A stretch of 34,110 nucleotides of DNA, taken from assembly GCA_903907865.1 (NCBI GenBank), contig CAIVPR010000030.1, positions 1-34,110 on the forward strand, in the 5' to 3' direction. The stretch comes from an uncultured Acidobacteriia bacterium (GTDB taxonomy: Bacteria; Acidobacteriota; Terriglobia; Bryobacterales; Bryobacteraceae). Shown piece after piece: positions 1 to 9,048 of the stretch (positions within the stretch are counted from its first letter, which is position 1; each line of letters starts with the position of its first letter). The position numbers were made by a program, and so were the translations under genes. The notes under the pieces are model-generated. The model saw only the letters and a program-made list of their open reading frames with translations, ran no database searches and was not told the origin of the DNA.

Positions 1-20
1 CGACCGCGAGGGAGCGTTTG
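1..20 (+). repeat. Right arm of dispersed stem-loop repeat (partial)
   Basis: The first 20 bases match the right arm of the stem-loop family seen at 13257, 14508, 23421 and 31011 (core GACCGCGAGGGAGCG followed by TTTG). The left arm would lie outside the window, so only half a copy is visible. Bases 63-77 also share AGTCCGGTTATGCCA with the other dispersed element at 4800-4910. The rest of 21-88 holds no gene I can support. Confidence 0.6.
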
Positions 21-88
21 AAAGGGCGGCAATACGGATCATGCGGCGGTTGCTTGGTGACAAGTCCGGTTATGCCAATTGCCCTGAA

Positions 89-1636
89 TCAATGGTACGG
101 CTTCATTTCGGTCGGGGCGAGATCGGGGTCGAATTGCCAGAACGACCGGCCTGTGTAGTACTTCATCAGCTTGGCGTTCTCGGCGTCGCCCATGTCGTGG
201 GCCCAGACGACCGGGGCCGAGTCGATGTCGGCAGGGTTGTAGACCCACTCCTCGTGCGGAATCTTGGGCACCGAGTATTTGACAAAGACCACGTGTTTGA
301 CGGGGTGGCCGTCCACGGGGTGTGCGTCGATGAGATCCTGCTCGATTTCCGGCTTCGTCGCGTTGAGGGATTTGCGCCTGTCGGGGGTGGAATCGTTGAG
401 GATTCTCCAGGCATCTTCGGTGGCGCGATAGCCCACGGCGAGCAGCAACAGGACCGCTGCCGCCTGGGGATGAAGTCGCCGCGAATACCGGAGGGCGGAA
501 ACGATCAGGATGAGGAACACGGCTTGGAACGGCGCTGGATAGTGGGCGAACAGGTTCACCTCGAACCAGGAGACGGCTACCATCAGAGCGGCCAGGCCCG
601 CCAGCCATCGGCCTTTCCAGGAACGGAGTAGCCAAGGGAGCGCCAGGATCGGCAGCAATGCCCAAATCGGGGAACCGAAGACGGCGGACACCAACGGGTA
701 CCAGTCGCGCAGACGGGCCAGAAGGAAGTCCGGGGTGCGCGATTTGGTCCAAGCCGCGAGGGCCCAGCCCTGGTCGGTCCACTCGAAATTCGGGTGCGTG
801 AAGGGTTTCAGCGGGGTCAGGGGGAGTATGCTGAGCGGCGCGACGGTTTCGTACTGCCGGTAGTATTCGTCGTAGGGCATCCGCAGGGGATTGCCTGTGA
901 CGCGAAAGTTGTAGTAGCCGAGCCAGGCGAGTCCGGCGGCGACGCAGAGGGCTGCCGGGAGGAGCGCTTGCCTGTCGCGGCGGCGGAGGACCAGCCCGAC
1001 GGCCACCGGCAGGACGAGCAGCGCGCCTTCGAAGGGCCGGGAAAGCATTAGGATTACGATGCCCGCACCGAGGAGCCAGCCCCAACGCCGGGGTCCCTGG
1101 TGCAGGATCCTCCCGAACGCGCCCGCCACCAGCGCGCCGCCGATGGCCGCGACGGCCCCGCCCCAGTAGCCGTTCATCCAATAGGTCATCAGGCACAGGT
1201 GGAGGCTGATGGCGGCTCCGGCAAGCGCCCACCGTCCCGGAAGCCAGCCCTGCAACGCCCAACACAACGCCGCCATCAGGACACCGCAGGAAAGCCAGAC
1301 CCCGTACCAGGGATGTCCGAAGAGCACTTGGCCCAAGGCCATCGCCATGCCTGCGGCCGGGGGATACCGGGAGGCGTAGGTGGGCTGCTGGAGCACGAAG
1401 ATGGACTCGAAGAACGGCCAGAGGGGGTGCGGGGGATTGGCGAGGCGACCGTGGGCGAAGGTGTCGGCCTGAAGTTGGTAGCTGAATTCGTCGTAGATGC
1501 TGGGGGCGGGAATTGGCCAGGTCGGCAGGAGCGCCGCGCGGACGAGGAGGACGAACAGTCCGGCTCCGAGACAGCAGACCAGCCTGCGACGGGCCAGCCG
1601 CGCGAAGCCCCGGTTGACTGTCGCGGAGGCTACCAC
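89..1636 (-). CDS. Multi-pass membrane protein, GT-C / family 39 glycosyltransferase-like
   Basis: An integral membrane protein of about 515 residues. A first hydrophobic segment follows the Arg-rich start (RRRLVCCLGAGLFVLL). A periplasmic-type loop with an acidic pair (YDEFSY) comes next, as in GT-C enzymes that use polyprenyl-phosphate sugars. Six to nine further hydrophobic segments and a soluble tail of about 120 residues (HVVFVKY, EWVYN, PVVWAHD) complete it. The layout resembles the dolichyl-phosphate-mannose transferase-like proteins annotated in Acidobacteria. Substrate is unknown and catalysis is unproven. The start is uncertain: I use GTG at 1636, but TTG at 1654 or 1702 stay in frame and no clear ribosome site decides. 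The gene diverges from the S53 protease gene, so about 110 bp serves both promoters. Confidence 0.8.
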   Translation of the reverse strand: MVASATVNRGFARLARRRLVCCLGAGLFVLLVRAALLPTWPIPAPSIYDEFSYQLQADTFAHGRLANPPHPLWPFFESIFVLQQPTYASRYPPAAGMAMALGQVLFGHPWYGVWLSCGVLMAALCWALQGWLPGRWALAGAAISLHLCLMTYWMNGYWGGAVAAIGGALVAGAFGRILHQGPRRWGWLLGAGIVILMLSRPFEGALLVLPVAVGLVLRRRDRQALLPAALCVAAGLAWLGYYNFRVTGNPLRMPYDEYYRQYETVAPLSILPLTPLKPFTHPNFEWTDQGWALAAWTKSRTPDFLLARLRDWYPLVSAVFGSPIWALLPILALPWLLRSWKGRWLAGLAALMVAVSWFEVNLFAHYPAPFQAVFLILIVSALRYSRRLHPQAAAVLLLLAVGYRATEDAWRILNDSTPDRRKSLNATKPEIEQDLIDAHPVDGHPVKHVVFVKYSVPKIPHEEWVYNPADIDSAPVVWAHDMGDAENAKLMKYYTGRSFWQFDPDLAPTEMKPYH

Positions 1637-1744
1637 TGAAACACCACTTGCCAAATAGTGGAAATCACGTTCCAATTGTAAGAGAGGTCCAATGGCCACC
1701 AATTGGCAGGAAACCGCGCGCCGCCCCGCGCCGTCAGGAATCGC

Positions 1745-4700
1745 ATGAACGGGGCGTCTCGGAGGGTTGTTTTAGCGGCTTTGTTTTGTTGGGCGGCGAG
1801 CGGAACGCTGTGGGCGCAGCGGGACCGGATCGCGGCGATTGATCCGGCGACGCGGAGCAGCCTGACGGGCCACATCCATCCGGCTGCCACGGCCGCAAGC
1901 GACCAAGGCGCCGTGTCCGAGGACATGGCGATGGGCGGCATGTCGCTGGTGCTGGCCCCTTCGCCAGCGCAGGAGGCCGACCTGACCGCGTTGCTGGCGA
2001 GCCAGCAAGACCCGGGCTCACCCGACTTCCACCGCTGGTTGACGCCGGAGCAGTACGCCGAGAGGTTCGGGTATACGCAGGTCGATCTCGACCGGATCAC
2101 CGCATGGCTGAAGTCCGAAGGCCTGGAAGTGGTTTCGGTCGCGCGGGGTCGCAATGCGGTGTGGTTTCGAGGCACGGCGGCGAAGGTTCAGCGGGCGTTC
2201 CGAACGCAGATCCACCGGTATGCGGTCAATGGCGAGGCGCACTACGCCAATGCCACGCAGCCGTCGGTGCCGGGGGCGCTGGCTGGCAGGGTCACGGGGA
2301 TCACGGGCTTGCATGATTTCCGGTTGCACGCACGGGCCAAGCCGCGTTACAACAATCCGAGCAACGGCCGGCACCAACTGGCCCCGGACGACATCGCGAC
2401 CATCTATGACGTGAAGCCGCTGTACGGCGCGGGCATAGACGGTGCGGGACAGAAGATCGTGGTTGTGGGACAGACACAGGTCGACCTGACGGACATCGCG
2501 AACTTCCGGACTGCCTTCAACTTGCCGCCGAACGTGCCCCAGACGGTTTTGGTGCCGGGTTTGCCCGATCCAGGGGTCAGTTCGGCAGATTTGGGCGAGG
2601 CGGACTTGGACATCGAGTGGTCGGGAGCGGTGGCCCGGAAGGCGACGGTCATTTACGTGTATTCGGCGGACGTGACGGACGCGGTGACGTATGCGATCGA
2701 CCAAAACCTCGCGCCGGTGATCACGATGAGCTACGGGTTTTGCGAGCTTCCGCTGGTGCGGTCCGAACTGAACCTGCTGCAGAGCTACGCGCGCCGCGGC
2801 AACACGCAGGGGATCACATGGGTTACGGCCTCCGGCGATTCCGGTGCCGCGGATTGCTTCGGCAACACGAAACAGACGGGCCTGACGGTGGACGTTCCGA
2901 GCGCGATTCCAGAGGTGACTTCGGTGGGCGGCACGGAATTCAACGAGGGTTCGGGTACCTATTGGAATGCCACCAACGATGCCAATTCGGCGTCGGCGAT
3001 CTCGTACATTCCCGAGATGGTCTGGAACGACCCTCCCGACAGTTCCGGCACGCCGTCCTCGGGTGGGGGTGGAGCGAGCGTATTCTTTGCCAAACCGGCA
3101 TGGCAGACCGGCGCGGGTGTGCCCAGCGACGGCGCGCGGGATGTTCCCGACGTCTCGATGTCGGCCTCGGCCCAGCACGACGGATACCGGGTCTATACCG
3201 GTGGAAACATGGCGACCTACGGCGGGACGTCGGTGGCTTCGCCCGTTTTCGCGGGCATCACGGTCCTGTTGAACCATTACCAAGTCGCCAACGGGTACCA
3301 GACGGCCGCCGGACAGGGCAATTTGAACAGCAAGCTGTATTCGCTGGCCGTTACCGCGCCGAACGCCTTCCACGACGTGACGATCGGCAACAACATGGTG
3401 AATCCGTGTCCGGCGAGGGCGACGAACTGCTTGCCGACGCCGATCGGGTATTCGGCGGGGCCGGGGTACGATTTGGCGTCGGGTCTGGGGTCGGTGGACG
3501 CCTTCAACTTCGTGACGGCTTGGCATCAATCGAGTTCCAAGTCGGCCGCGACGGTGACCGCGACTGCGAGCGCCGGGACGATTCCGGTCACTGGATCCGT
3601 CACGATCACCACGACGGTTACGGGCACGAGTTCCACGGTGCCGACGGGGACGGTGACCTTTTTCGCGAACGGGGTCTCGGTGGCGAGCGCGACGCTTTCC
3701 TCGGGAACCGTGTCGGTGACAATTCCGGGGACCAAGCTGGGGACGGGGGCGACCTCGATTTCCGTCCAGTATGGCGGCGACGCGACCTTCGGTGCAGGTA
3801 CCGCGTCCGTCGCGGTGGTAGTGACCGGACTGACGGTGACGATGGTGGCATCCTCGAGCGTGGCCAACGTGCCGCGCGGGGGCACCGCGGTTTTGACGGC
3901 GCAGTTTGGGACCATCGCCGGGACTACGAGCACGCCGACGGGAACGGTGAAATGGTCGGCGGCTGGATCAGCCTTCGCGACGGCGACGATCCCGGCGGGG
4001 TCGCTGTCGGCACCGTTGACCATCCAAGGAACCTTGTTGCCGACGGGGACGGTGACATTGACCGCGAGCTACTCCGGGGACAGCTTGTTTGCTCCGGCGA
4101 CGGCGACGGTGGTGGTGACGGTGGTTGGCCCGAAGATTGACGGCGTTGCGAACTCTGCCTCGGGGCGTCTGATCGGGGCGCCGGGCATGGTCGCGGCCAT
4201 TTACGGCACGCAATTGGGGACCAGCACGGCGAATGCGCCGTCAATTCCGCTGCCTACAACGTTAGGCGGCGCGTCGGTGACCGTCAATGGCGTTGCGGCA
4301 CCGCTGTACTACGTCTCGCCGACGCAGATCAATTTCCAGATTCCGTACGCGACCAAGACGGGTTCGGCGGTGTTGGGGATCACGTCGAGCGGTCAGACGG
4401 TGACGACGCCGATTACGATCGCGGCTGCGGCACCCGGGATCTTCATGCAGGCGGGGTCTGTGGCAGGGGATATGACCGCGAAGCGCGGGCAGCAAGTGAC
4501 GCTTTACATGACAGGCGAAGGGGCGTCGAGCCCGCAGCCGGTCACGGGGAGCACGCCCGCGCCGGGCACGGTGCCGAAACCGACGCAGTTGGTGGTGGTG
4601 CTGGTGGGGGGCGTCCCGGTGGCGACGGATTCGGGGAGCTTTTTCGTGGGGATACCGTCGTGGTCTGTCGGGGTGACGCAGGTCAACTATACGATCCCGG

Positions 4701-4786
4701 CGTCGGTGTCGGTTGGCACGAAGGCGGTGGTGGTGTTGGTGGGTGGCGTGGCCAGCGGTAGCGCGAATATTGTGATTACGCAGTAG
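1745..4786 (+). CDS. Secreted S53 (sedolisin/kumamolisin) protease with Ig-like repeats and TIGR03437 C-terminus
   Basis: A 1013-residue secreted serine-carboxyl peptidase. ATG at 1745 gives a clean signal peptide ending near ALFCWAASGTLWAQ; an upstream TTG at 1703 would bury it. A pro-kumamolisin activation domain covers about residues 45-180. The S53 catalytic domain follows with every expected residue: Glu285 and Asp289 (in GEADLDIEW), the oxyanion Asp365 (SGDSGA) and nucleophile Ser496 (GGTSVASP). Two bacterial group-3 Ig-like domains span about 600-795 (PTGTVTF and PTGTVKW motifs). Residues from about 796 match the Solibacter C-terminal domain TIGR03437 (YYVSPTQINFQIP). The family cleaves proteins at acidic pH after removing its own propeptide. 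It is probably exported, and the C-terminal modules may hold it at the surface or on a polymer. No neighbour suggests a specific substrate. Confidence 0.93.
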   Translation: MNGASRRVVLAALFCWAASGTLWAQRDRIAAIDPATRSSLTGHIHPAATAASDQGAVSEDMAMGGMSLVLAPSPAQEADLTALLASQQDPGSPDFHRWLTPEQYAERFGYTQVDLDRITAWLKSEGLEVVSVARGRNAVWFRGTAAKVQRAFRTQIHRYAVNGEAHYANATQPSVPGALAGRVTGITGLHDFRLHARAKPRYNNPSNGRHQLAPDDIATIYDVKPLYGAGIDGAGQKIVVVGQTQVDLTDIANFRTAFNLPPNVPQTVLVPGLPDPGVSSADLGEADLDIEWSGAVARKATVIYVYSADVTDAVTYAIDQNLAPVITMSYGFCELPLVRSELNLLQSYARRGNTQGITWVTASGDSGAADCFGNTKQTGLTVDVPSAIPEVTSVGGTEFNEGSGTYWNATNDANSASAISYIPEMVWNDPPDSSGTPSSGGGGASVFFAKPAWQTGAGVPSDGARDVPDVSMSASAQHDGYRVYTGGNMATYGGTSVASPVFAGITVLLNHYQVANGYQTAAGQGNLNSKLYSLAVTAPNAFHDVTIGNNMVNPCPARATNCLPTPIGYSAGPGYDLASGLGSVDAFNFVTAWHQSSSKSAATVTATASAGTIPVTGSVTITTTVTGTSSTVPTGTVTFFANGVSVASATLSSGTVSVTIPGTKLGTGATSISVQYGGDATFGAGTASVAVVVTGLTVTMVASSSVANVPRGGTAVLTAQFGTIAGTTSTPTGTVKWSAAGSAFATATIPAGSLSAPLTIQGTLLPTGTVTLTASYSGDSLFAPATATVVVTVVGPKIDGVANSASGRLIGAPGMVAAIYGTQLGTSTANAPSIPLPTTLGGASVTVNGVAAPLYYVSPTQINFQIPYATKTGSAVLGITSSGQTVTTPITIAAAAPGIFMQAGSVAGDMTAKRGQQVTLYMTGEGASSPQPVTGSTPAPGTVPKPTQLVVVLVGGVPVATDSGSFFVGIPSWSVGVTQVNYTIPASVSVGTKAVVVLVGGVASGSANIVITQ

Positions 4787-4799
4787 GTGATGCCCCAGT

Positions 4800-4910
4800 G
4801 ATCACCCGGCCCTTGGCAGTCCGGTTATGCCAGGCTGAAAGCTTGGGGCAGCCAAGAATGGCTGCCCTGTACGAGGCGCAGCCGCCTTTCATCCGGATTG
4901 GTGGTCGAAG
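4800..4910 (+). repeat. Dispersed ~110-bp intergenic repeat, copy A
   Basis: This element fills the gap between two convergent genes. Its reverse complement recurs at 14582-14692: both contain GATCACCCGGCCC, then a 25-base exact match beginning AGTCCGGTTATGCC, then CAGCCAAGAATGG, GCCGCCTTTC and GGATTGGTGG in the same order. It has no open reading frame of its own. Its position suggests a non-autonomous dispersed element. No other terminator was seen between the two genes. Confidence 0.8.
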
Positions 4911-4921
4911 GCCCGTGAGGC

Positions 4922-5905
4922 CTACGAGTGCGCCATGATGGGGCGCGTTTCGTAGAGCTCGCCCAGCGACTTCAGTTCAGCATCGTCAAGTTTGATCGAC
5001 TGCGCGCAGACCGCGTCGTCCAAGTGGCTGAGCTTGGTCGCGCCCACGATGGGTGCCGTGATGCCCGGTTGCTGGAGCACCCAGGCCAAGGCGATCTGCG
5101 CGTTGTTGACTCCCCGCGCCTCGGCGATGGCGGAAATCCGGTCCACGATGGCGAAGTCCAAAGGTCGGTAATATTGCCCGCGCGAATAGTCGTCGGTCTT
5201 GGCGCGGATCGTTTCGCCCCAATCCTCCGTGCGCCGGTTGCCGACCACAAACCCGCGGGCGAGCGGGCTGAACGGGATCACTCCAATGCCCTCGGTCCGG
5301 CAGAGCGGCAGCATTTCGCGCTCCTCCTCGCGGTAGACGAGGTTGTAGTAGTTCTGCATGCTGACGAACTTCGCCAATCGCAGCCGTTCCGACGTCGCCA
5401 ACATCTTCATGAACTGCCACGCGTACATGGCCGACGCTCCGATGTAGCGCACCTTGCCGATGCGGACGAGGTCGTCGAGGGCACCGAGCGTTTCCTCGAT
5501 CGGCGTCTCGTAGTCGAAGCGGTGGATCTGGTAGAGGTCGACGAAGTCGGTGCCGAGTCGGCGCAGGCTGTTGTCGATGGATTTGAAGATGTGTTTGCGC
5601 GAGAGGCCGCGGTCGTTGGGGTCGTCGCTCATGGCGTTGAAGACCTTGGTGGCGATGACGACACGGTCGCGCGACGCCCCCAGTTCCTTGAGCGCGCGGC
5701 AGACCACTTCCTCGCAGGCACCGAAGGAGTACATGTCGGCGGTGTCGAAGAAGTTCACGCCGAGGTCGAGGGCATGGCGGAAGAAGGGGATGGCCTCGTC
5801 GTATTCGAGGATCCACGGACGCCAGGTTTTGGAGCCGTAGGTCATGGTGCCGAAGCACAGTCGGGAAACTTTGAGGCCGGTATTGCCGAGTCTGCGGTAT
5901 TCCAT
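4922..5905 (-). CDS. Aldo/keto reductase
   Basis: A 327-residue cytoplasmic NADPH-dependent oxidoreductase of the (beta/alpha)8 aldo/keto reductase family (PF00248). The start MEYRRLGNTGLKVSRLCFGT is typical. The catalytic tetrad is complete: Asp54 (FFDTAD), Tyr59 (DMYS), Lys87 (IATKV) and His128 (YQIH). The C-terminal cofactor region includes GITAPIVGATKLSHLDD. Length is normal. The gene lies 15 bp downstream of the creatininase-family gene on the same strand, so the two are probably cotranscribed. The natural substrate cannot be told from the sequence; family members reduce aldehydes, ketones or sugar derivatives. Confidence 0.95.
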   Translation of the reverse strand: MEYRRLGNTGLKVSRLCFGTMTYGSKTWRPWILEYDEAIPFFRHALDLGVNFFDTADMYSFGACEEVVCRALKELGASRDRVVIATKVFNAMSDDPNDRGLSRKHIFKSIDNSLRRLGTDFVDLYQIHRFDYETPIEETLGALDDLVRIGKVRYIGASAMYAWQFMKMLATSERLRLAKFVSMQNYYNLVYREEEREMLPLCRTEGIGVIPFSPLARGFVVGNRRTEDWGETIRAKTDDYSRGQYYRPLDFAIVDRISAIAEARGVNNAQIALAWVLQQPGITAPIVGATKLSHLDDAVCAQSIKLDDAELKSLGELYETRPIMAHS

Positions 5906-5920
5906 GCGGGAAGTCCCAGT

Positions 5921-6799
5921 TTACTGTTTGGTGTCGTTCGGATGTTTGGCGGCTTCGAAGAACTCGGCCTGGAGGCGGGGGCCGACGGTGTCGGACTTGA
6001 TGGCGCGGATGGCGGCGGCGATTCCCGCTCCGGCGGCCTCGGTGGCGGCCTTGCCGCGCGCGGCGGTGGACCCTGCGGCGTCGCCCGCGTAGTGGTTGGG
6101 GTACATGGAGTACCAAGAGATGCCTGTCGTGACGCCTTGGGGCAGGTCGAGGCGGCGCAGGTTCTTGCCGGATTCCTCGGCGGCGCGTTCGGGGTGGGCG
6201 AGTTCGGGCCGGTGCGCCATGATGTTGGAGACTTCGCCCTCGCCCGCGTGGCCGTCGACGCCGGGCTTGGACGGTGCGGCTGCCGGGCTCTGGCCGCTGG
6301 CGCTGCTAACGCCGGAGACGACGTAGACGATGTAGTCCTTGGGCGAATCGAGCTGGACTTGGATGAAGTAGTTCAGCAGGGCGTTGTTGCCGCCGTGTCC
6401 GTTGATGATGATGACCTTCTTGCAGCCGTTGCGGGACATTTCGGAGACGGTTTCCTGGAGGAGGTCGAGCTGGAGCTTGGTGGAGTAGGCGAGGGTGCCG
6501 GGCTGGTGGCGGGCCTCGAAGATCTGGCCGAAGTAGTAGGCGGGGAAGAGGATGGTGTATTCCTGCTTGGCGGCGAGCTCGGAGGTGTAGCGGACGTTGA
6601 GGAGGTCGGTGCCGAGGGGGCCGGAGGGGCCGTGCTTTTCGATGATGCCGAAGGGCAGGGCACAGGTGTTGCGGGATTCGGCGAGGGCTTTGGTGAAATC
6701 CTCGGCGGTGAGGTCCTCCCAGTGCACGGATTTCTGCTGGGCCGAGGCGGCGGTCGCGATGGCGAGAAGGGCGGCGAAGGTGAGGGTGGGGGCGCGCAT
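5921..6799 (-). CDS. Secreted creatininase-family amidohydrolase
   Basis: A 292-residue protein of the creatininase/creatinine amidohydrolase family (PF02633). ATG at 6799 starts a signal peptide (MRAPTLTFAALLAIATAASA); earlier codons in frame look like leader DNA. The metal-site pattern is clear: Glu54, His56 and Asp65 (IIEKHG...GTD) have the same spacing as in known creatininases. His135 in INGHGGN and Glu187 in GHAGEGEVS also match. The family hydrolyses cyclic or linear amide bonds with a two-metal centre. Periplasmic location and poor likeness to true creatininase make creatinine an unlikely substrate. A Pro/Ala/Ser linker sits near residues 170-180. It heads a probable two-gene unit with the aldo/keto reductase. 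Confidence 0.9.
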   Translation of the reverse strand: MRAPTLTFAALLAIATAASAQQKSVHWEDLTAEDFTKALAESRNTCALPFGIIEKHGPSGPLGTDLLNVRYTSELAAKQEYTILFPAYYFGQIFEARHQPGTLAYSTKLQLDLLQETVSEMSRNGCKKVIIINGHGGNNALLNYFIQVQLDSPKDYIVYVVSGVSSASGQSPAAAPSKPGVDGHAGEGEVSNIMAHRPELAHPERAAEESGKNLRRLDLPQGVTTGISWYSMYPNHYAGDAAGSTAARGKAATEAAGAGIAAAIRAIKSDTVGPRLQAEFFEAAKHPNDTKQ

Positions 6800-6926
6800 G
6801 TTCGATTTGGATTTTATCAGCCTGGAAACGGCCGGTGTCCGCGCTTCATGCTGATTCCGCGGGGCCGCGACCTCGGGGAACGTCACGAACCTGTCGCGGT
6901 GCGAAATCTTTCGTGATAACTTGGCG

Positions 6927-6956
6927 TTGACGGGGTTGGTACTGCCCGTTTGTACA
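6927..6956 (+). promoter_or_regulatory. Possible sigma-70 promoter for the GNAT gene
   Basis: TTGACG (6927-6932) and TGTACA (6951-6956) are separated by 18 bp, with the likely start codon 40 bp further on. The -35 hexamer is good and the -10 is weak. It lies in the divergent spacer between the creatininase-family and GNAT genes. Confidence 0.35.
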
Positions 6957-6995
6957 AGTGGTCCTTGCCGCGCCGAGTTGCGGCATAGCACCTAT

Positions 6996-8168
6996 ATGGA
7001 GGACGCACGCTTGAGGACCTTGGCAAGGAGACTGCGCGACGCGTTGCGTCCGGCCGTTCGAATGCTCCAGACATGCAGGTTGACTGTCTCCAGGCTCGAA
7101 GGCATGGGGCCGGTGGGGCCCGTGTGCGTGTTGCTGGCCAGCGCCGGGCGGGCTGCGGAGATTCTGGCGCAGCAGGCGTTCCAGGGCGAGGCTCGGCGCA
7201 CGGAGCTCGGTCGCGTTCCGCTTTGGCTGCTTGCGGGCTTCGTGAAGCGCAATCTTGGGGGGGTGGATCTTGTCATCGTCCAACTCGACACCTTGGCTGC
7301 GAAACTGTTCCGTCCGAATGACTGCTTGTGCGTGCCGGAGTCCCTGGATGTGGGTTTGCGGGTGCCGGACGAGATCCCATCCCTGTTGAAATCCAACCAC
7401 AGCCTGAAGGACGACATGCGGATTGTTCGGAAGAACGGCCTGACGATGCGGATCTCCCACGATGAGTCCGATTTCGAGGGGTTCTACGAGGATTCCTACG
7501 TGCCGTTCGTCAACGGTCGCCATGGGCAGGACTCCGTTCCGCGCGACAAGGAATGGCTGCGCCGGCAATTCCGTGAAGGTGCGATTCTTTGGGTGATGCG
7601 GGGAGACCAGAGGCTAGGCGGCGCGGTGGTCAGCAGCGGCCACGGAGCGCTGCATTTCTGGGCGCTCGCAACCCAGGATGGTGACGTCCGCCACATGAAG
7701 GAAGGCGCGATTGCCGCCTTGTATTTGTTCGTGGTCGAGCATGCGAAGGCCGAAGGGTGCTCGTACGTGGATTTTGGACGAAGCCGGGGGTTTCTCGGCG
7801 ACAATATCCTGCGCTACAAGCGGAAGTGGGGGATGGAACTGCGGGCCCAAGGCGACCTCCAGAGTTTTCTGTTCGTCAGTTGGCCGCAGTGGAATTCCAC
7901 GGTGGCGGCGTTCCTCGCGAGCGCGTCCGTAGTCCACCAGGACGGTGCCGACTTGGCGGTTGTCACGGCCACAGGACTTGACGTGAAGGCCGGGCAGGAG
8001 GACGCCGAGCGCGTTCTGCACCGTGTCGCCATGGACGGTCTGGCCCGTATTGTGATGGTGAACGAATCGGGCTGGGGGGAGGGGGTTGTCGTGCCGCCAC
8101 GTGTTCGTCTGGCGGGCGCAAAGCCGAAAGCGGGGGAGTTGGCATTGCTGGCGCAGGCCAGGGGCTGA
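6996..8168 (+). CDS. GNAT acyltransferase, FemAB/BioF2-like
   Basis: A protein of 390 residues from ATG 6996; a TTG at 6921 is in frame but its added residues look non-coding. The central part carries the BioF2-like/FemAB GNAT pattern: a basic stretch (LLKSNHSLKDDMRIVRKNG), then LPFVNGRHG-like and GAVV strands. The C-terminal core has EHAKAEGCSYVDFGRSRGFL and NILRYKRKWG, where related proteins place the acceptor pocket. Relatives transfer acyl or aminoacyl groups in cell-envelope, peptidoglycan or polysaccharide assembly. There is no signal peptide or obvious membrane segment, so it should be cytoplasmic. The gene stands alone between divergent and distant neighbours. Substrate is not inferable. 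Confidence 0.75.
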   Translation: MEDARLRTLARRLRDALRPAVRMLQTCRLTVSRLEGMGPVGPVCVLLASAGRAAEILAQQAFQGEARRTELGRVPLWLLAGFVKRNLGGVDLVIVQLDTLAAKLFRPNDCLCVPESLDVGLRVPDEIPSLLKSNHSLKDDMRIVRKNGLTMRISHDESDFEGFYEDSYVPFVNGRHGQDSVPRDKEWLRRQFREGAILWVMRGDQRLGGAVVSSGHGALHFWALATQDGDVRHMKEGAIAALYLFVVEHAKAEGCSYVDFGRSRGFLGDNILRYKRKWGMELRAQGDLQSFLFVSWPQWNSTVAAFLASASVVHQDGADLAVVTATGLDVKAGQEDAERVLHRVAMDGLARIVMVNESGWGEGVVVPPRVRLAGAKPKAGELALLAQARG

Positions 8169-8271
8169 TCGCGCAAATGTCGTTCAGCCCGTGCCGGCGG
8201 CCTACGGCTAGGCGTGCTGGCCGGTTCGCGGGGCATCACACCGGTGTTGGAAACGGGTTACACTGGTAGCG

Positions 8272-8880
8272 ATGCAGCTGTTGGTGGAACAGTTCGAGAC
8301 CTTTGCCGGGGCGGTTTTACAGCCCGGGCAAGCGCTACTGAGCGACGAGCAGTTCCTCTCCCTCTGCAGTCGGTACCCGGATTACAGGATCGAATCCACA
8401 GCGGAGGGTGATGTTCTCATCATGCCCCCGGCCCATCCCCGAACAGGCCAACGAAACGCGGCGATCACATCCCAGCTGTTCCACTGGGCGGAAAGGGACG
8501 GGAGGGGCGAGGCGTTCGACTCCAGTGCCGGATTCTTCCTTGCAAACGGGGCGCGGAGGTCGCCGGACTCGGCGTGGGCGTCGCACGAGCGGCTGCGTGG
8601 GCTGGATGATGCCGCAATGTGGCACGCGACGCCGGAGTTCGTGATCGAGCTCAAGTCGGCCACGGACCGGCTGCCTGTTTTGCGGCAGAAGATGCGGGAG
8701 TGGGTCGCGAACGGCGTGGAGTTGGCGTGGCTTGTGGTGCCGGAGGGGCGGAAGGTGGAGATTTACCGGGCCGACGGGACGGTTGAGGAGCGGGTCGGGG
8801 TGCCGGAGATTGCGGGCGAGGGGGCTGTGGCGGGGTTTGTGCTGCGGTTGGAGCGAATTTGGCGGGGGATCGGGGGGTAG
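8272..8880 (+). CDS. Uma2 family (DUF820) PD-(D/E)XK protein
   Basis: A 202-residue protein of the Uma2/DUF820 family (PF05685), a PD-(D/E)XK nuclease fold that is widespread and often multi-copy in Acidobacteria, Cyanobacteria and Chloroflexi. The putative active site is intact: Asp99 (RRSPDSAW) and Glu126-x-Lys128 (PEFVIELKSATD). LAWLVVPEGRKVEIYRADG is the family's typical C-terminal strand pair. The length is usual. Nuclease activity has rarely been tested for this family, so function is uncertain. The gene is solitary, with 103 bp of non-coding DNA before it. Confidence 0.93.
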   Translation: MQLLVEQFETFAGAVLQPGQALLSDEQFLSLCSRYPDYRIESTAEGDVLIMPPAHPRTGQRNAAITSQLFHWAERDGRGEAFDSSAGFFLANGARRSPDSAWASHERLRGLDDAAMWHATPEFVIELKSATDRLPVLRQKMREWVANGVELAWLVVPEGRKVEIYRADGTVEERVGVPEIAGEGAVAGFVLRLERIWRGIGG

Positions 8881-9022
8881 AGTCTTGACAAATGGTCTAC
8901 ACTCAAGTCGTCGGAGTGTATGCGGAACGGCGAACGCCGCGCGTCGATCCCGCCAGAAATGGCCTCCACCCAAGTGTGGAGAGACCCAAGAGGTCCGTTT
9001 AGCTGTACCGAACAAACAATGA

Positions 9023-9048
9023 ACAAGGGCTCCTGCGGGAGCCCTTGT
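9023..9048. terminator. Perfect 11-bp stem-loop, terminator-like
   Basis: ACAAGGGCTCC (9023-9033) pairs perfectly with GGAGCCCTTGT (9038-9048) across a TGCG loop. On the plus strand CATTTTGGG follows, so it could end the Uma2 transcript 143 bp upstream. On the minus strand it begins at the stop codon of the reading frame at 9048-9329 and is followed by TCATTGTTTGTT. The U-tract is weak in both directions. Confidence 0.55.

Noticed and set aside
1659-1674. Inverted repeat TGGAA-N6-TTCCA between the first two divergent genes
   Set aside because: Five-base arms are expected by chance, and it may lie within the first gene if the earlier start is used.
4928-6916. A 662-codon plus-strand open frame
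   Set aside because: It is antisense to the aldo/keto reductase and creatininase-family genes, whose motifs are complete; the length reflects high GC.
8885-8907. TTGACA with nearby TACACT as a promoter or BlaI-type operator
   Set aside because: Spacing is wrong for a sigma-70 promoter, and no plausible gene follows.
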